From positions 113,481 to 177,480 of the forward strand of contig NZ_KE386902.1 in NCBI RefSeq assembly GCF_000429425.1: a DNA stretch of 64,000 nucleotides, read 5' to 3'. Source of the DNA: Algoriphagus mannitolivorans DSM 15301 (GTDB lineage Bacteria > Bacteroidota > Bacteroidia > Cytophagales > Cyclobacteriaceae). Under the pieces are notes generated by a model. That model was not told where the DNA came from. It did no database searches and saw only the letters and a program-made list of their open reading frames with translations. Numbering within the stretch: the first letter of the stretch is position 1; each line of letters begins with the position of its first letter. Below, piece by piece: positions 35,787 to 45,035 of the stretch. Position numbers and translations under genes: made by a program.

Positions 35787-36200
35787 TTAGGATCGGAACC
35801 ATTTGATCAAACGGCAGGTATTTGTGCCGTTGTTTGATTCAAATTCAATCTCATCCATAATCTTTTTCACCAAAATGATGCCTAACCCTCCTTTTCGCTT
35901 GTCTAATATGACTTTTTTCAAATCCGGAGTCTCATAATCGAGCATGTTGAAGGCTTCTCCTTGATCAGAAATTTCAAAAATTATTTTTTCCGGTGAGTCT
36001 TTGATTTCAAGATTGATAATTTCTTGGGGGTTACATCCATGGGAATGGATGATCAGATTGGCACAGACTTCCTCCACCGCCAATGTCACCTGATGCCTAT
36101 CAATTTCTGATAAGGAATAATTCTGAAGAGACTTCTTCAGAAAACTCCTCAATTCAGATAAAGCTGAGGTTTGACACGATATGTTGAGTCGGTGTTTCAT
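35787..36200 (-). CDS. RsbW/SpoIIAB-like anti-sigma regulatory kinase (HATPase)
   Basis: A 137-aa ATP-binding GHKL domain protein of the serine kinase/anti-sigma group. The N-box LAVEEVCANLIIHSHG (E44, N48), the G1-like DQGEAFN (79-85) and the G2 box KGGLGIILVKKIMD (103-116) are intact. In partner switching it phosphorylates the STAS antagonist and holds a sigma factor or other target. The STAS and phosphatase genes lie directly upstream on the same strand, four bases separating the STAS gene from this one. No sigma factor gene adjoins. Confidence 0.88.
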   Translation of the reverse strand: MKHRLNISCQTSALSELRSFLKKSLQNYSLSEIDRHQVTLAVEEVCANLIIHSHGCNPQEIINLEIKDSPEKIIFEISDQGEAFNMLDYETPDLKKVILDKRKGGLGIILVKKIMDEIEFESNNGTNTCRLIKWFRS

Positions 36201-36204
36201 TTAA

Positions 36205-36537
36205 TTAATTTGCCAGGGCCTCCGATTTAGTGGAGTAGATGGGTATTAGTTGGTCCAATCCGAGGATTTTGAAGACTTCAAAAACTTTTGGACTGAGATT
36301 GGAGATTTTGAATCGGATATCCTGATCCTGAAAATCCTCCAAATAGGACATGAATACGCCCAATCCTGCGGATGAGATGTATTCCAGTTTACTTCCGTCC
36401 ACCAAGATCATCTTGGATCCAGAATCAATCAGCTCTTTGATGACTTCATCCAGTTCTACGGAGTTGCTGGCATCCACCTCACCATGGAGGCTGATAATGT
36501 CATAAGAGCTTTCTTTAGTCTTTTCCAATCGGAGCAT
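36205..36537 (-). CDS. STAS-domain anti-sigma factor antagonist
   Basis: A 110-aa STAS protein (RsbV/SpoIIAA type) of the partner-switching module. The phosphorylation site is in LEYISSAGLGVFM, with S55/S56 as candidate serines. Unphosphorylated protein would sequester the downstream kinase. It lies between the membrane phosphatase gene and the HATPase gene, with gaps of 15 and 4 bases, so the three are almost certainly one operon. Confidence 0.92.
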   Translation of the reverse strand: MLRLEKTKESSYDIISLHGEVDASNSVELDEVIKELIDSGSKMILVDGSKLEYISSAGLGVFMSYLEDFQDQDIRFKISNLSPKVFEVFKILGLDQLIPIYSTKSEALAN

Positions 36538-36552
36538 GGGATAAAAATCGGG

Positions 36553-38622
36553 TTAGGGTTTAATTTTGTCTTGTGGTGTCAGAAATTTTACGACCATCAT
36601 GGAATAATCGTCATCGATCATTCCATTTCCGCCTACAAAGGCATGAAGGGAGTCTATCAACAAGTTTTGAATTTCTTTCGGAGTTTTGTCTTTGTGGATT
36701 TCTACCAGACTTCGGATTCTTTCAAATCCAAATTGCTGACCTTTTTGGTTTTTTGCTTCTACGATTCCGTCAGTGATTAGGACAAGGATGTCACCGGTAG
36801 AATAGTGGAAGGTCTTTTCCTGAACGTGATTTTCATATTTCCGGTTTCTTAAAATTCCTAGTCCAAGTCCGTCAACCAACATAAACTCTGATTTGTTCTC
36901 TGAGGTTTGGTAAAACAAAGTAGGCACATGACCTGCTCTGGCATGACAGATTTTTTGTTCTTGGATATTGATCAGGAATATAGAAGCGGTAATGAAGTGA
37001 TTTCGTTCCAGACATTTGCTCAAGGCGGAATTTGCCCGGATCATAAATTCCGCCGGACTGAGGTTGAGTTGAATCAGACTGTGGAAGATTCCCTTCATTT
37101 GTGACATGTGAAAGGCTGCGGAGGTACCTTTCCCGGACACGTCGCCCATGATCAGGACGTAACGGTCCTCATCCAGCTTGTAAGTGTCATAGTAATCTCC
37201 TCCCACTTCATCAGCGGCATTGGAGTAAGCACAGATTTCAAAACTCTCCGGGTGGTCCAGTTTGGTGGGCAAAAGAGCCTTCTGCACTCGTTGTGCAATT
37301 TTAAGTTCTTCTTGATAGCGTTCGTTTTTTATTGCCTGGTTGAGCAATCGATGATTTTCTACAGCAATACAAGCCTGGCGTGAAAAGGTTTCAATGATGC
37401 TGATCATTTCCTTGTTAAACCCATCCTTCACTTCCTTCACCAAGATCATCTTTCCGATTTTGGAATTGTTTACCTCCAAAGGAAGGATCAAAGCAGACTC
37501 GAACTTGGGATGATTTAATCGGATGGTTTGAGGTTCGAGCGGGTATTGAGTCTTCGAAAAATCAGAGGATTGTTCTATTGCCGAAATTAACTCTTCTTGT
37601 GTAGGCTGATCTAAAAACCTTCTTTGCATTGAGGCCACTTCACTTCCATGGGAAATTATCTCGAGCCAAGCTCCGTCTGCATAGGAGGCACTCATGCAGG
37701 AGTCCATCAATATATCCAAGACCTGTTCTTCATTCTCATCGGGCTTGATAGACTGGGAGAGGCGCTGAAAGTTAATTGCTTCGGTGAGCTTCTGTTCAAA
37801 TACCGAGGAGGTCGGTAGATTGAATAAGGTGACCAAAAAACTAAATAAGGCATAGAGAAAGATAAAAATGAACAGGGCGACCAGGAAAAGATTGTCCGTT
37901 AAGTTGACCTGATAAACTTCAGCATTACTGTACACCAAAAACCTTCTGAATAAGAAGCCGGTACAGATTAAAATCAAAAAAAGGAAGAGTAGGGACTTCC
38001 ATTTTTCTTTGAAGTTCAAATAAGGGATCCACTTCAGGTTTCCTGAAAGAACAATGGAGATGACCAATAGAATCACCATCCCAAATATGAAGCTGTAGTC
38101 CAGATTGTTTTTGTTGAAAAACACAAAAAACATCGCTACCAAAAGTGCAAACTCAAAGGCTTGCCATTGTTTGACCACCTGTTTGGTTTTTTGATAAAGG
38201 ATCAGGTGCTTCCAAAGTAGGGCCGAGGAAATCAGGAAAATGGTGGTCAGCGCAAAGTTGACGTGATAAAAGAAGTTCTTGAGAAAAGGCTCATCCGCGA
38301 GCTTGCTTTCCCCCAAAGAGTAATAAAACAGTTCGATTAATAGAGCCACTACCGTGGCAAATATGCCTGTGGTTGCCGCTCTCCAAATCAAATTTAGAAA
38401 GTCCTTTTGCTTGTTTTTTTCAATGGTATGGGAATAGAAAAAGTAAAGGGTAAAGAAGAACAAAATCTCTAAAATCCAGGTGATTTCGCTGGAAATCCCA
38501 GATTCCAAGGTGTTGATCATGCCAAAAATCCGGACCAAATCCACAAACAGCAAGGCCAGCCATACCAAGATGGATAGCAGCATGGAGAGTTTGCCGATAT
38601 GGATGCTGGGGAGTTTGAACAT
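36553..38622 (-). CDS. Membrane-bound SpoIIE-type phosphatase with GAF domain
   Basis: Upstream sensor of the module: a 689-aa protein with about eight hydrophobic segments in residues 10-270, a GAF domain (about 285-430) and a C-terminal PP2C/SpoIIE phosphatase domain (about 460-680). The phosphatase domain has GDVSGKGTSAAFHMSQMKG and LITDGIVEAKNQKGQ. It should dephosphorylate the STAS protein and so shift the balance of the HATPase. It begins near 38622, is 94 bases downstream of the DUF721 gene, and is probably the first gene of its operon. Confidence 0.9.
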   Translation of the reverse strand: MFKLPSIHIGKLSMLLSILVWLALLFVDLVRIFGMINTLESGISSEITWILEILFFFTLYFFYSHTIEKNKQKDFLNLIWRAATTGIFATVVALLIELFYYSLGESKLADEPFLKNFFYHVNFALTTIFLISSALLWKHLILYQKTKQVVKQWQAFEFALLVAMFFVFFNKNNLDYSFIFGMVILLVISIVLSGNLKWIPYLNFKEKWKSLLFLFLILICTGFLFRRFLVYSNAEVYQVNLTDNLFLVALFIFIFLYALFSFLVTLFNLPTSSVFEQKLTEAINFQRLSQSIKPDENEEQVLDILMDSCMSASYADGAWLEIISHGSEVASMQRRFLDQPTQEELISAIEQSSDFSKTQYPLEPQTIRLNHPKFESALILPLEVNNSKIGKMILVKEVKDGFNKEMISIIETFSRQACIAVENHRLLNQAIKNERYQEELKIAQRVQKALLPTKLDHPESFEICAYSNAADEVGGDYYDTYKLDEDRYVLIMGDVSGKGTSAAFHMSQMKGIFHSLIQLNLSPAEFMIRANSALSKCLERNHFITASIFLINIQEQKICHARAGHVPTLFYQTSENKSEFMLVDGLGLGILRNRKYENHVQEKTFHYSTGDILVLITDGIVEAKNQKGQQFGFERIRSLVEIHKDKTPKEIQNLLIDSLHAFVGGNGMIDDDYSMMVVKFLTPQDKIKP

Positions 38623-38716
38623 GAATTCGCTTTGGCAATTATACTCAAACAGATTTTAACCTGATAAAATTAACCTAGGCTTGGTATTCAGAGACCGTTA
38701 AAAAATCTAAACACGT

Positions 38717-39028
38717 TCAAAGAACCACCAGTTCTTGAACGATTCCTTTTCCGATTTTTTCTTCGATCAGGGAAAGGACCTTGGATCGGTTGAGTTGAAG
38801 TTCTTTTTTGATTGGGCCGGAAGTGATTTTGACAAAAAGCTTTTGGTCCTTGATAAACACGCTGCTGGTTCGGTCTGCAATAGTTTTCCCCACGATCTCA
38901 TCCCAGGAGTTGATTACCTGTTTTTCCCGGAATTTTCCTTCCAATCGATAGGCCTTGAGGAGCTCATTGAATGCTTCTTCTAAGGGAGCAGATTCTTTTT
39001 TTCTGCCTGGAAATCTATTCTGGTTCAT
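38717..39028 (-). CDS. DUF721 domain protein (DciA-like)
   Basis: A 103-aa protein of the DUF721 family, which includes the replicative-helicase loader DciA. The segment LEEAFNELLKAYRLEGKFREKQVINSWDEIVG is characteristic, followed by KTIADRTSSVFIKDQKLFVKITSGP. It may act in helicase loading, but this is only family-based. It lies four bases after hemW, so both are probably co-transcribed. Confidence 0.85.
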   Translation of the reverse strand: MNQNRFPGRKKESAPLEEAFNELLKAYRLEGKFREKQVINSWDEIVGKTIADRTSSVFIKDQKLFVKITSGPIKKELQLNRSKVLSLIEEKIGKGIVQELVVL

Positions 39029-39032
39029 AGGA

Positions 39033-40154
39033 TTAAATGAAAAGTTCGGCAGCGATACTGTCTGCCAAAAGTTTTCCGCTTTTGCTCAAAGATAGGTGAT
39101 TCCCCTTCCGCAGGAGCCATCCCGCGGCTTCTAATTTTTGGATTTCTTTGGACCGAAGAAGATGGAGCGCTACAGAAAACTCTTCTTGGAACGCTTCCAA
39201 ATCGAGCCCCCAGCTGGTTCGTAAAGCGGTCAAAATCCTTTCGTTTGCCCGGTCTTCAATAGATTCCACTTCCTCGACATAGCAACTTTTGCCTGCTTGC
39301 AGAGATTTCAAGTATGTGACATTCGACGAAGGATTATATCCTCTTTGCTTCCCGTCAAAGGAATGCGCACTTGGGCCAATCCCCAAATAGGGGACCCCTT
39401 TCCAATAATTGGTGTTGTGAAGTGCCCAATGCCCAGGCTTCCCAAAATTTGAGATTTCATATTGCTCATAACCGGCTTGCTCGGTCTGCTCCTGTAGCCA
39501 TTCAAACTGCTCAGCGACAAAATCATCCTCCGCTGGCTGGAAATAACCTTTCTGAGTCCACTTTCCTAAGGCTGTTTGGGGTTCGACTGTCAGAGAATAA
39601 GCGGAAATATGCCCGGGATCTTGCTCCAGTGCAATTCTAAGATCTTCTTTCCAAAGCTTGTGGTCGGTCGATGGAAATCCGTAAATCAGATCAAAGCTGA
39701 ATTTTTCAAACCCTGCTTTTCTGGAAATTTCTATGGATTTTTTTGCCTGCTCTGCACTATGGGAGCGATTGTAAAATTGGAGTATTTCAGGATGAAAACT
39801 TTGAATCCCCAGGCTAAGGCGGTCGATGCCCATAGCCTTCCAGTCTTGAAGCCTCTCTGCATTTAAGTCATCGGGATTAGCTTCTAAGGTAGTCTCTTGA
39901 AGGTTTGTGGGGAAAAGTTTGAAAATTTCATCGTATAGCTCCGAAAGCTGAGCAGCACTCAAAAGTGATGGAGTTCCACCGCCAAAATAAACAGTACTGA
40001 TTTCCTGATTTCCCATATAGGCTTTTCTCAATCGAAGCTCTTTTTTCATAGCTTGAACCAAATCATCCATCTTGGATAAGTTGGTGGTGAAATGGAAATC
40101 ACAATAATGACAGGCTTGTCTGCAAAAGGGAATGTGGAAATAGATGCCTGCCAT
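39033..40154 (-). CDS. hemW: Radical SAM heme chaperone HemW
   Basis: Coproporphyrinogen-III-oxidase-like protein now understood as the heme chaperone HemW, 373 aa, cytoplasmic. The radical-SAM cluster motif CRQACHYCDFHF lies at about residues 10-21; GGGTPSLL and the HemN-type segment follow. Coproporphyrinogen oxidase activity is not expected because the extended N-terminal segment of HemN is absent. It is divergent from the small Omp85 gene, with 45 bases between the starts, and is followed by the DUF721 gene. Confidence 0.92.
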   Translation of the reverse strand: MAGIYFHIPFCRQACHYCDFHFTTNLSKMDDLVQAMKKELRLRKAYMGNQEISTVYFGGGTPSLLSAAQLSELYDEIFKLFPTNLQETTLEANPDDLNAERLQDWKAMGIDRLSLGIQSFHPEILQFYNRSHSAEQAKKSIEISRKAGFEKFSFDLIYGFPSTDHKLWKEDLRIALEQDPGHISAYSLTVEPQTALGKWTQKGYFQPAEDDFVAEQFEWLQEQTEQAGYEQYEISNFGKPGHWALHNTNYWKGVPYLGIGPSAHSFDGKQRGYNPSSNVTYLKSLQAGKSCYVEEVESIEDRANERILTALRTSWGLDLEAFQEEFSVALHLLRSKEIQKLEAAGWLLRKGNHLSLSKSGKLLADSIAAELFI

Positions 40155-40199
40155 TTGAATTCAATTAATTTGCAAATATAACCAATCCGATTCGCAGCC

Positions 40200-41885
40200 T
40201 TGAAAGGGAAGATTTTATTCTGGGTTTTGTTTTTAGCTCCAATATTGGGATTGGGACAGCGCATTTATCGGGTTGAATGGACTTTTGAGGGGCAAAAAAG
40301 CGAATTGTATTTTCAGGACTCCCTGAGGGCAATTCATTCCACTGATTCTCTACTAAGGGTATTTCAATCTATAGGTTACCTGGAATCGGAAGTGAAGAGA
40401 ATGATTTCTCAAGACTCTATAAAGTATAGAATTGAGGAAGGGGCACTCTATTATTGGACTCAGATCCATCATGACCAAATTCCTGAGCCTTTCTGGAAGA
40501 ATCTGGAAAAACCGGGCGCTGGATATTTGGACGCCTATCGTTGGCTTGAGGAACTAGTGGGAGTTGCTGAAAATAAGGGATATCCCTTTGCCAGTGCCAA
40601 ACTTGACAGTATTCGAATCCAAAAGAATGAACTGGAGGGTAGAGTGATTTTTGAGGCCGGGCCTTTGATCGTATGGGATAGTGTGTCTTTGCCAAAAAGT
40701 TCCAAGACGAATACAAGCTTCCTTCAGTTTTATTCAGGACTTGAGATCGGCCAACCTTTTTCTCAAAGACAATTTGAAATTGCCAGCCAGAAGCTTCGTA
40801 GGTCAAAATATTTTACACTGAGTGGTGTTCCAGAATTAAGTTTTCAGAATAAATCAGCCAAACCCTTTTTTCCGATCAAAGAAAGAAGAGTCAATGTGTT
40901 TGATGGAGTGATTGGCTTTTTACCCAACGAGAATGATGCGGGGAAACTATTAGTGACTGGTCAGGTGGATCTACAGCTATATCATTTAGGGGGGAAGGGC
41001 AGAGATATAGCTTTGCAATGGCAACGACTTAATATTCAGTCTCAGTCTCTTGAATTGGCATATCGGGAGGCTTTTATCTTCCGGTCTAAATTGGATTTTG
41101 GGACACAATTTTCCCTGCTTAAACAAGATAGCTCTTTTGTAAACCGGGAATTTGAATTGGATTTTGGATACCAGATTTCTGATTCAGGATATCTGAGGTT
41201 TTTCAGCAATCGAAAGTCCGGAGATTTGTTGTCCTCCAATTTTGGAAGAAGTGGAGCTAATCTTCCGCCTGCCATTGATTATCGTTGGACTCAATATGGT
41301 CTGAGAGGAGAATGGGATTATAGAAATGATGTGGTTTTTCCCCGAAGAGGAGGAATGTTTCAGGCTAATTTCTCTGTCGGTAATAAAAGAGTGTTGGAGA
41401 ACACGGGGATACCTGTAGAAGCCTACGAAGGTGTAGCGGAAAGTTCATTACAAATTCAAGGCGGATTTGAAGGAGAAAAACATGTTTATATCAACCCTGT
41501 GTGGGGAATGTGGATGAAAGGTGCTTTTGGGGTTTTACAAAATGACAATCTTTTCCTCAATGAATATTTCAGATTAGGAGGTCTGAAGACCATCAGAGGA
41601 TTCAACGAGAAATTTTTCTTTGCCAAGTCTTTTGGATACCTATCCTTGGAGCAGCGCTTATTTTTTGGAGAAAACACCTATTTAATGGCTTTCGCCGATA
41701 TCGGGATACTGGAAAACGCCTACAATTCTCCAAAAAAAGATCAGCCATTTTCATTTGGGACAGGAATCAATTTGGACACAGGCGGAGGATTGTTCAGTTT
41801 TGTATTTGCTTTGGGTAAATCCAACGTTCAACCCCTTTCCTTTGAATATGCCAGAGTTCATTTTGGATATCTGGCCAGGTTTTAG
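40200..41885 (+). CDS. Small Omp85-family outer membrane protein (BamA/TamA-like)
   Basis: A 561-aa exported protein with TTG start and signal peptide (MKGKILFWVLFLAPILGLGQ). The N-terminal half (about 20-210) contains POTRA-like segments. The C-terminal half is a predicted surface-antigen barrel with LGGLKTIRGFNEKFFF (near residue 462), the VRGF-type motif of Omp85 insertases. It is shorter than BamA in this window (898 aa). A role in outer-membrane insertion or translocation is likely; a named function is not visible. It lies 13 bases before the DUF4271 gene. Confidence 0.82.
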   Translation: MKGKILFWVLFLAPILGLGQRIYRVEWTFEGQKSELYFQDSLRAIHSTDSLLRVFQSIGYLESEVKRMISQDSIKYRIEEGALYYWTQIHHDQIPEPFWKNLEKPGAGYLDAYRWLEELVGVAENKGYPFASAKLDSIRIQKNELEGRVIFEAGPLIVWDSVSLPKSSKTNTSFLQFYSGLEIGQPFSQRQFEIASQKLRRSKYFTLSGVPELSFQNKSAKPFFPIKERRVNVFDGVIGFLPNENDAGKLLVTGQVDLQLYHLGGKGRDIALQWQRLNIQSQSLELAYREAFIFRSKLDFGTQFSLLKQDSSFVNREFELDFGYQISDSGYLRFFSNRKSGDLLSSNFGRSGANLPPAIDYRWTQYGLRGEWDYRNDVVFPRRGGMFQANFSVGNKRVLENTGIPVEAYEGVAESSLQIQGGFEGEKHVYINPVWGMWMKGAFGVLQNDNLFLNEYFRLGGLKTIRGFNEKFFFAKSFGYLSLEQRLFFGENTYLMAFADIGILENAYNSPKKDQPFSFGTGINLDTGGGLFSFVFALGKSNVQPLSFEYARVHFGYLARF

Positions 41886-41898
41886 AGTAGCTTTATTT

Positions 41899-43014
41899 AT
41901 GGTAAGAATAATTCTTTTTCTGATTTCTTTTTTCCTCTTGGTGTCTAATGCTAGTGCCCAGGTATTGGAGAACTATAATGGGAAAAATGAAGTGACAGAG
42001 AGAAATAGTTGGATGATCACCGAAACTCAGTTGAATTATCAAATCAATCTGAACACCTATCCACTTGCTAATTTTTATTTAGAAGTACCCGAAGAATGCA
42101 CTGTCTTTTTAGACGGTAAGCTGTGGTTCATCGCGGAAAGAGACACTACAGTCCTTACGCCGATCGCACAAGTGGCAGAAGAGTTTGGGAGTAAAGAAGT
42201 GAAGCTAACATTGGTGGGAAGAGATTTGGATTCGGATAATGTTTCGGTTCAAAAAATTCTGTCCGTTCCGAGTATAGTTCCTGTAGAAATTTCAGAGGAG
42301 GGGCAACTCCCATTGGTTCCTCGAAATAATAATTTCCAAGGATTTATAGATTTCTATTTTGTCAGTCTCTTTTTGATTTTGTTTTTGCTTGCATTGTACC
42401 GTGTCGGTTATCCATTTCTTTTTTCGGTGATGCTTAGTCCCTTGTCGGTGATCAACGCGGAGGATTTCTCCGAAAGTGGGAGTTTGAGAAAGTTCTTCTC
42501 CTTTGATATTCAGATGTATCTTTTCATCGTGAGTATGATGCTGGCTCAGGTAGTGTTGACGGTGGGAATCATCTTCAAACCCCTTCAATTATCAGAATGG
42601 GTAAATATGGATTTTGTAAGTCTTTTATCAGCTTGGATAGGGTTTTCGATTTTTTTCCTGTTTCTGACACTGGTGAAGTTTATTACTATCAGGATTGTTT
42701 CTTACCTGTTTGACCTTGGAAAAACAGATTTTGCTCATTTTTTCTATTTACTGAGAATGATCGTTTTTTCAGTGGCAATGGTGTCTTTGGCTACAGCGGT
42801 TCTGATGGTCAATAACTTTGGTTCGTTGGAGGCAAATTTCTCCTGGTTTTTGACTGGAATGTTCTGGGTATACCTACTGGCCATACTTGGATTGTTTCTG
42901 ATTATGGTGAGTAGATTGAGTTTTAAGAAATACCATTTATTTACTTACCTTTGCATCGCAGAATTAGTGCCCTTTTTGATTTTTTCTAAATGGATTTGGG
43001 TGCTAATCAATTAA
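41899..43014 (+). CDS. DUF4271 domain membrane protein
   Basis: A 371-aa protein with a signal peptide (MVRIILFLISFFLLVSNASAQ) and seven or so hydrophobic segments, the Bacteroidota DUF4271 family of unknown function. The ORF extends upstream through the end of the previous gene, but the signal peptide and the tight gap favour the ATG at 41899. A short extracytoplasmic domain (about 22-155) precedes the membrane part. It stands between an Omp85 gene and hemD, a placement common in the phylum. Confidence 0.75.
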   Translation: MVRIILFLISFFLLVSNASAQVLENYNGKNEVTERNSWMITETQLNYQINLNTYPLANFYLEVPEECTVFLDGKLWFIAERDTTVLTPIAQVAEEFGSKEVKLTLVGRDLDSDNVSVQKILSVPSIVPVEISEEGQLPLVPRNNNFQGFIDFYFVSLFLILFLLALYRVGYPFLFSVMLSPLSVINAEDFSESGSLRKFFSFDIQMYLFIVSMMLAQVVLTVGIIFKPLQLSEWVNMDFVSLLSAWIGFSIFFLFLTLVKFITIRIVSYLFDLGKTDFAHFFYLLRMIVFSVAMVSLATAVLMVNNFGSLEANFSWFLTGMFWVYLLAILGLFLIMVSRLSFKKYHLFTYLCIAELVPFLIFSKWIWVLIN

Positions 43015-43046
43015 CGATTCTGAATATCTAAATAGGAATAATTGGC

Positions 43047-43820
43047 ATGAGTGCAGCTTCCAAAGACCGTTTAAAACCAGTTAAAAGCATTTTAGTATCC
43101 CAGCCTAAACCTACTGACGTCAACTCTCCATACCTTCAGCTTGCTGAGAAGTATAAATTGAAGATTGATTTCAGGCAATTTATCAAGGTTGAGCCAGTTC
43201 CGCCCAAGGAATTCAGGAAGCAGAAAATTGATATTCTAAAGCATACGGCAATTATTTTTACCAGTCGGAATGCGATTGATCACTTTTTCAATATCTGTAA
43301 GGATTTCAAAATTGAAATGCCTGCGGAGATGAAATACTTCTGTATTTCTGAGCAAACAGCGCATTATCTTCAGAAATATATTGTCATCCGAAAGCGAAAG
43401 TTATTTGTAGGGCAAAAGACCGCTCAGGATTTGTTCGACTATTTCAAAAAACATAAAAACGAAAAGTATTTATTCCCATGCTCGGATATTCGCAAGGATG
43501 ACATTCCGGAGTACATGGAAAAGCTGGGTATTTCTTATACCGAGGCTATCATTTACCACACTGTGGCTGCAGATTTATCAGACCTTGCAGATGTGAAATA
43601 CGATATTCTGGCATTTTTCAGCCCATCAGGAATAAAATCTTTGAAGCATAACTTCCCGGATTTTGTGCAGGGGAAAACCAGAATTGCGGCTTTTGGTCCT
43701 ACGACATCCCAAGCAGTAAGAGATATGGGGCTGATTTTGGATATTGAAGCGCCGATGCCCAACGCGCCAAGTATGACCGGGGCATTGGAACTCTACATCA
43801 AAAAGGCGAATAATTTGTAA
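43047..43820 (+). CDS. hemD: Uroporphyrinogen-III synthase
   Basis: Cyclises hydroxymethylbilane to uroporphyrinogen III with ring-D inversion, an early heme and cobalamin step; cytoplasmic, 257 aa. The two-lobe HemD pattern is clear though divergent, as usual for the family: IIFTSRNAIDHFFNICK, VGQKTAQDLFDYFKKHK, LAFFSPSGIKSLKHNFP and FGPTTSQAVRDMGL. It follows the DUF4271 gene by 32 bases and precedes porP. Together with hemW this gives two tetrapyrrole-related genes within four kilobases. Confidence 0.9.
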   Translation: MSAASKDRLKPVKSILVSQPKPTDVNSPYLQLAEKYKLKIDFRQFIKVEPVPPKEFRKQKIDILKHTAIIFTSRNAIDHFFNICKDFKIEMPAEMKYFCISEQTAHYLQKYIVIRKRKLFVGQKTAQDLFDYFKKHKNEKYLFPCSDIRKDDIPEYMEKLGISYTEAIIYHTVAADLSDLADVKYDILAFFSPSGIKSLKHNFPDFVQGKTRIAAFGPTTSQAVRDMGLILDIEAPMPNAPSMTGALELYIKKANNL

Positions 43821-43912
43821 AAGAAAGAATCATTTTATGTGGTTTTTCAGTTATAATTCTTACACTAGTTAAAAATTGAAGAAATCACTTACTAATGATT
43901 AATTTCTGCCGA

Positions 43913-44878
43913 ATGAATGATTTTTTGAGGATTTGGGGCTTTGCCCTTCTATTTTTCGCAGGTACGGGTTTGGCTATAGCACAACAGGATGCCCAGTTTA
44001 CTCAATACATGTTCAACGGTATGTTTTACAATCCTGCGTTTGCCGGAAAAGACGGAGGCTATAGATTTTCCGCGCTTCATAGAGCGCAGTGGGCGGGATA
44101 TACCACTGCATCTGGACAGGGAGGTGCTCCAGTTACCCAATTACTTACCGCCCAAGGGAGACTGAACAACAAAAACATAGGCTTTGGTCTGACCATAGTC
44201 AACGATCAAATAGGCCCTTCTAATAATCTGGAAATAAATCTTCAGGGCAGTTATCACAAAAAAATCCGAAGAAGCACTCTTAGCATAGGGGGCTATGTAG
44301 GGTCCTTTTCCAGTACTTTGGATTATGGAGAGTTAATCGTCGTCAATCCAGAGCCTAATTTGCCTGGATCTGGGAAAGAAAACCAAATGGCCATCGATTT
44401 TGGCGTTGGTGCTTTGCTGGACAGGGGTAGCTATTACGTAGGCCTGAGCAGCAAGCATCTGAATCAGCCTACTTTTGATTTTGGAGATGCCAGTTATGCT
44501 AACCAGTTAAAGAATCACTCTTATCTATTGTTTGGCTATCGGGTAAGACCGATTGGGCAGCTTAGAATAGAACCAAGTTTGTTAATAAAAACAGTGTCCT
44601 TGAATAATTTTTCTTATGATGTAAGCGTTATGGCAACACACCAGAATAAGATTAATGCCGGTCTTGCATTCAGAGGAGAAGAGTCTTTGTCCTTAATTTT
44701 AGGCTATAGTTTATTGAAGGACAATTCCTTGAAATTTGGCTATGCGTTTGATTTTGTAGTGAGTGGATTAGAAGCAAAATCTCCGACTAGTCATGAATTT
44801 ATGCTCAGATATGTCCTTCCGGATGTGACCCAACAAATTGAAAGGGTTATTCAAAGAACCCCAAGATTTAGGTTTTAA
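43913..44878 (+). CDS. PorP/SprF-family type IX secretion outer-membrane protein
   Basis: Outer-membrane beta-barrel of the PorP/SprF family, 321 aa. PorP-type proteins anchor type IX secretion components; SprF-type proteins anchor the adhesin SprB. It has a signal peptide (MNDFLRIWGFALLFFAGTGLA) followed by the diagnostic QQDAQFTQYMFNGMFYNPAFAGKDG. Placed directly upstream of gldK-gldN, it is likely the core PorP member. The next gene, gldK, is 157 bases downstream with its own promoter. Confidence 0.92.
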   Translation: MNDFLRIWGFALLFFAGTGLAIAQQDAQFTQYMFNGMFYNPAFAGKDGGYRFSALHRAQWAGYTTASGQGGAPVTQLLTAQGRLNNKNIGFGLTIVNDQIGPSNNLEINLQGSYHKKIRRSTLSIGGYVGSFSSTLDYGELIVVNPEPNLPGSGKENQMAIDFGVGALLDRGSYYVGLSSKHLNQPTFDFGDASYANQLKNHSYLLFGYRVRPIGQLRIEPSLLIKTVSLNNFSYDVSVMATHQNKINAGLAFRGEESLSLILGYSLLKDNSLKFGYAFDFVVSGLEAKSPTSHEFMLRYVLPDVTQQIERVIQRTPRFRF

Positions 44879-44946
44879 AAGTGGGAATTTGGGCAAAGAA
44901 GGTCTTTTACGCCTTGAAAATTAAAAGGTTTAAAGTTGGCAGATAA

Positions 44947-44979
44947 TTTGCTTAAATGGAATTTATTGCGCTAAATTTC
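44947..44979 (+). promoter_or_regulatory. Predicted promoter of gldKLMN
   Basis: TTTG at 44947-44950, a 21-base spacer and TAAATTTC at 44972-44979 (seven of eight bases of TAnnTTTG). It lies in the 157-base gap between porP and gldK and would allow gldKLMN expression independent of porP. Confidence 0.45.
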
Positions 44980-45035
44980 GATATCTAAGAGTGTTTTAGA
45001 TTGGGAAAAATTTGATGATTTCAAAAACGTCATTT

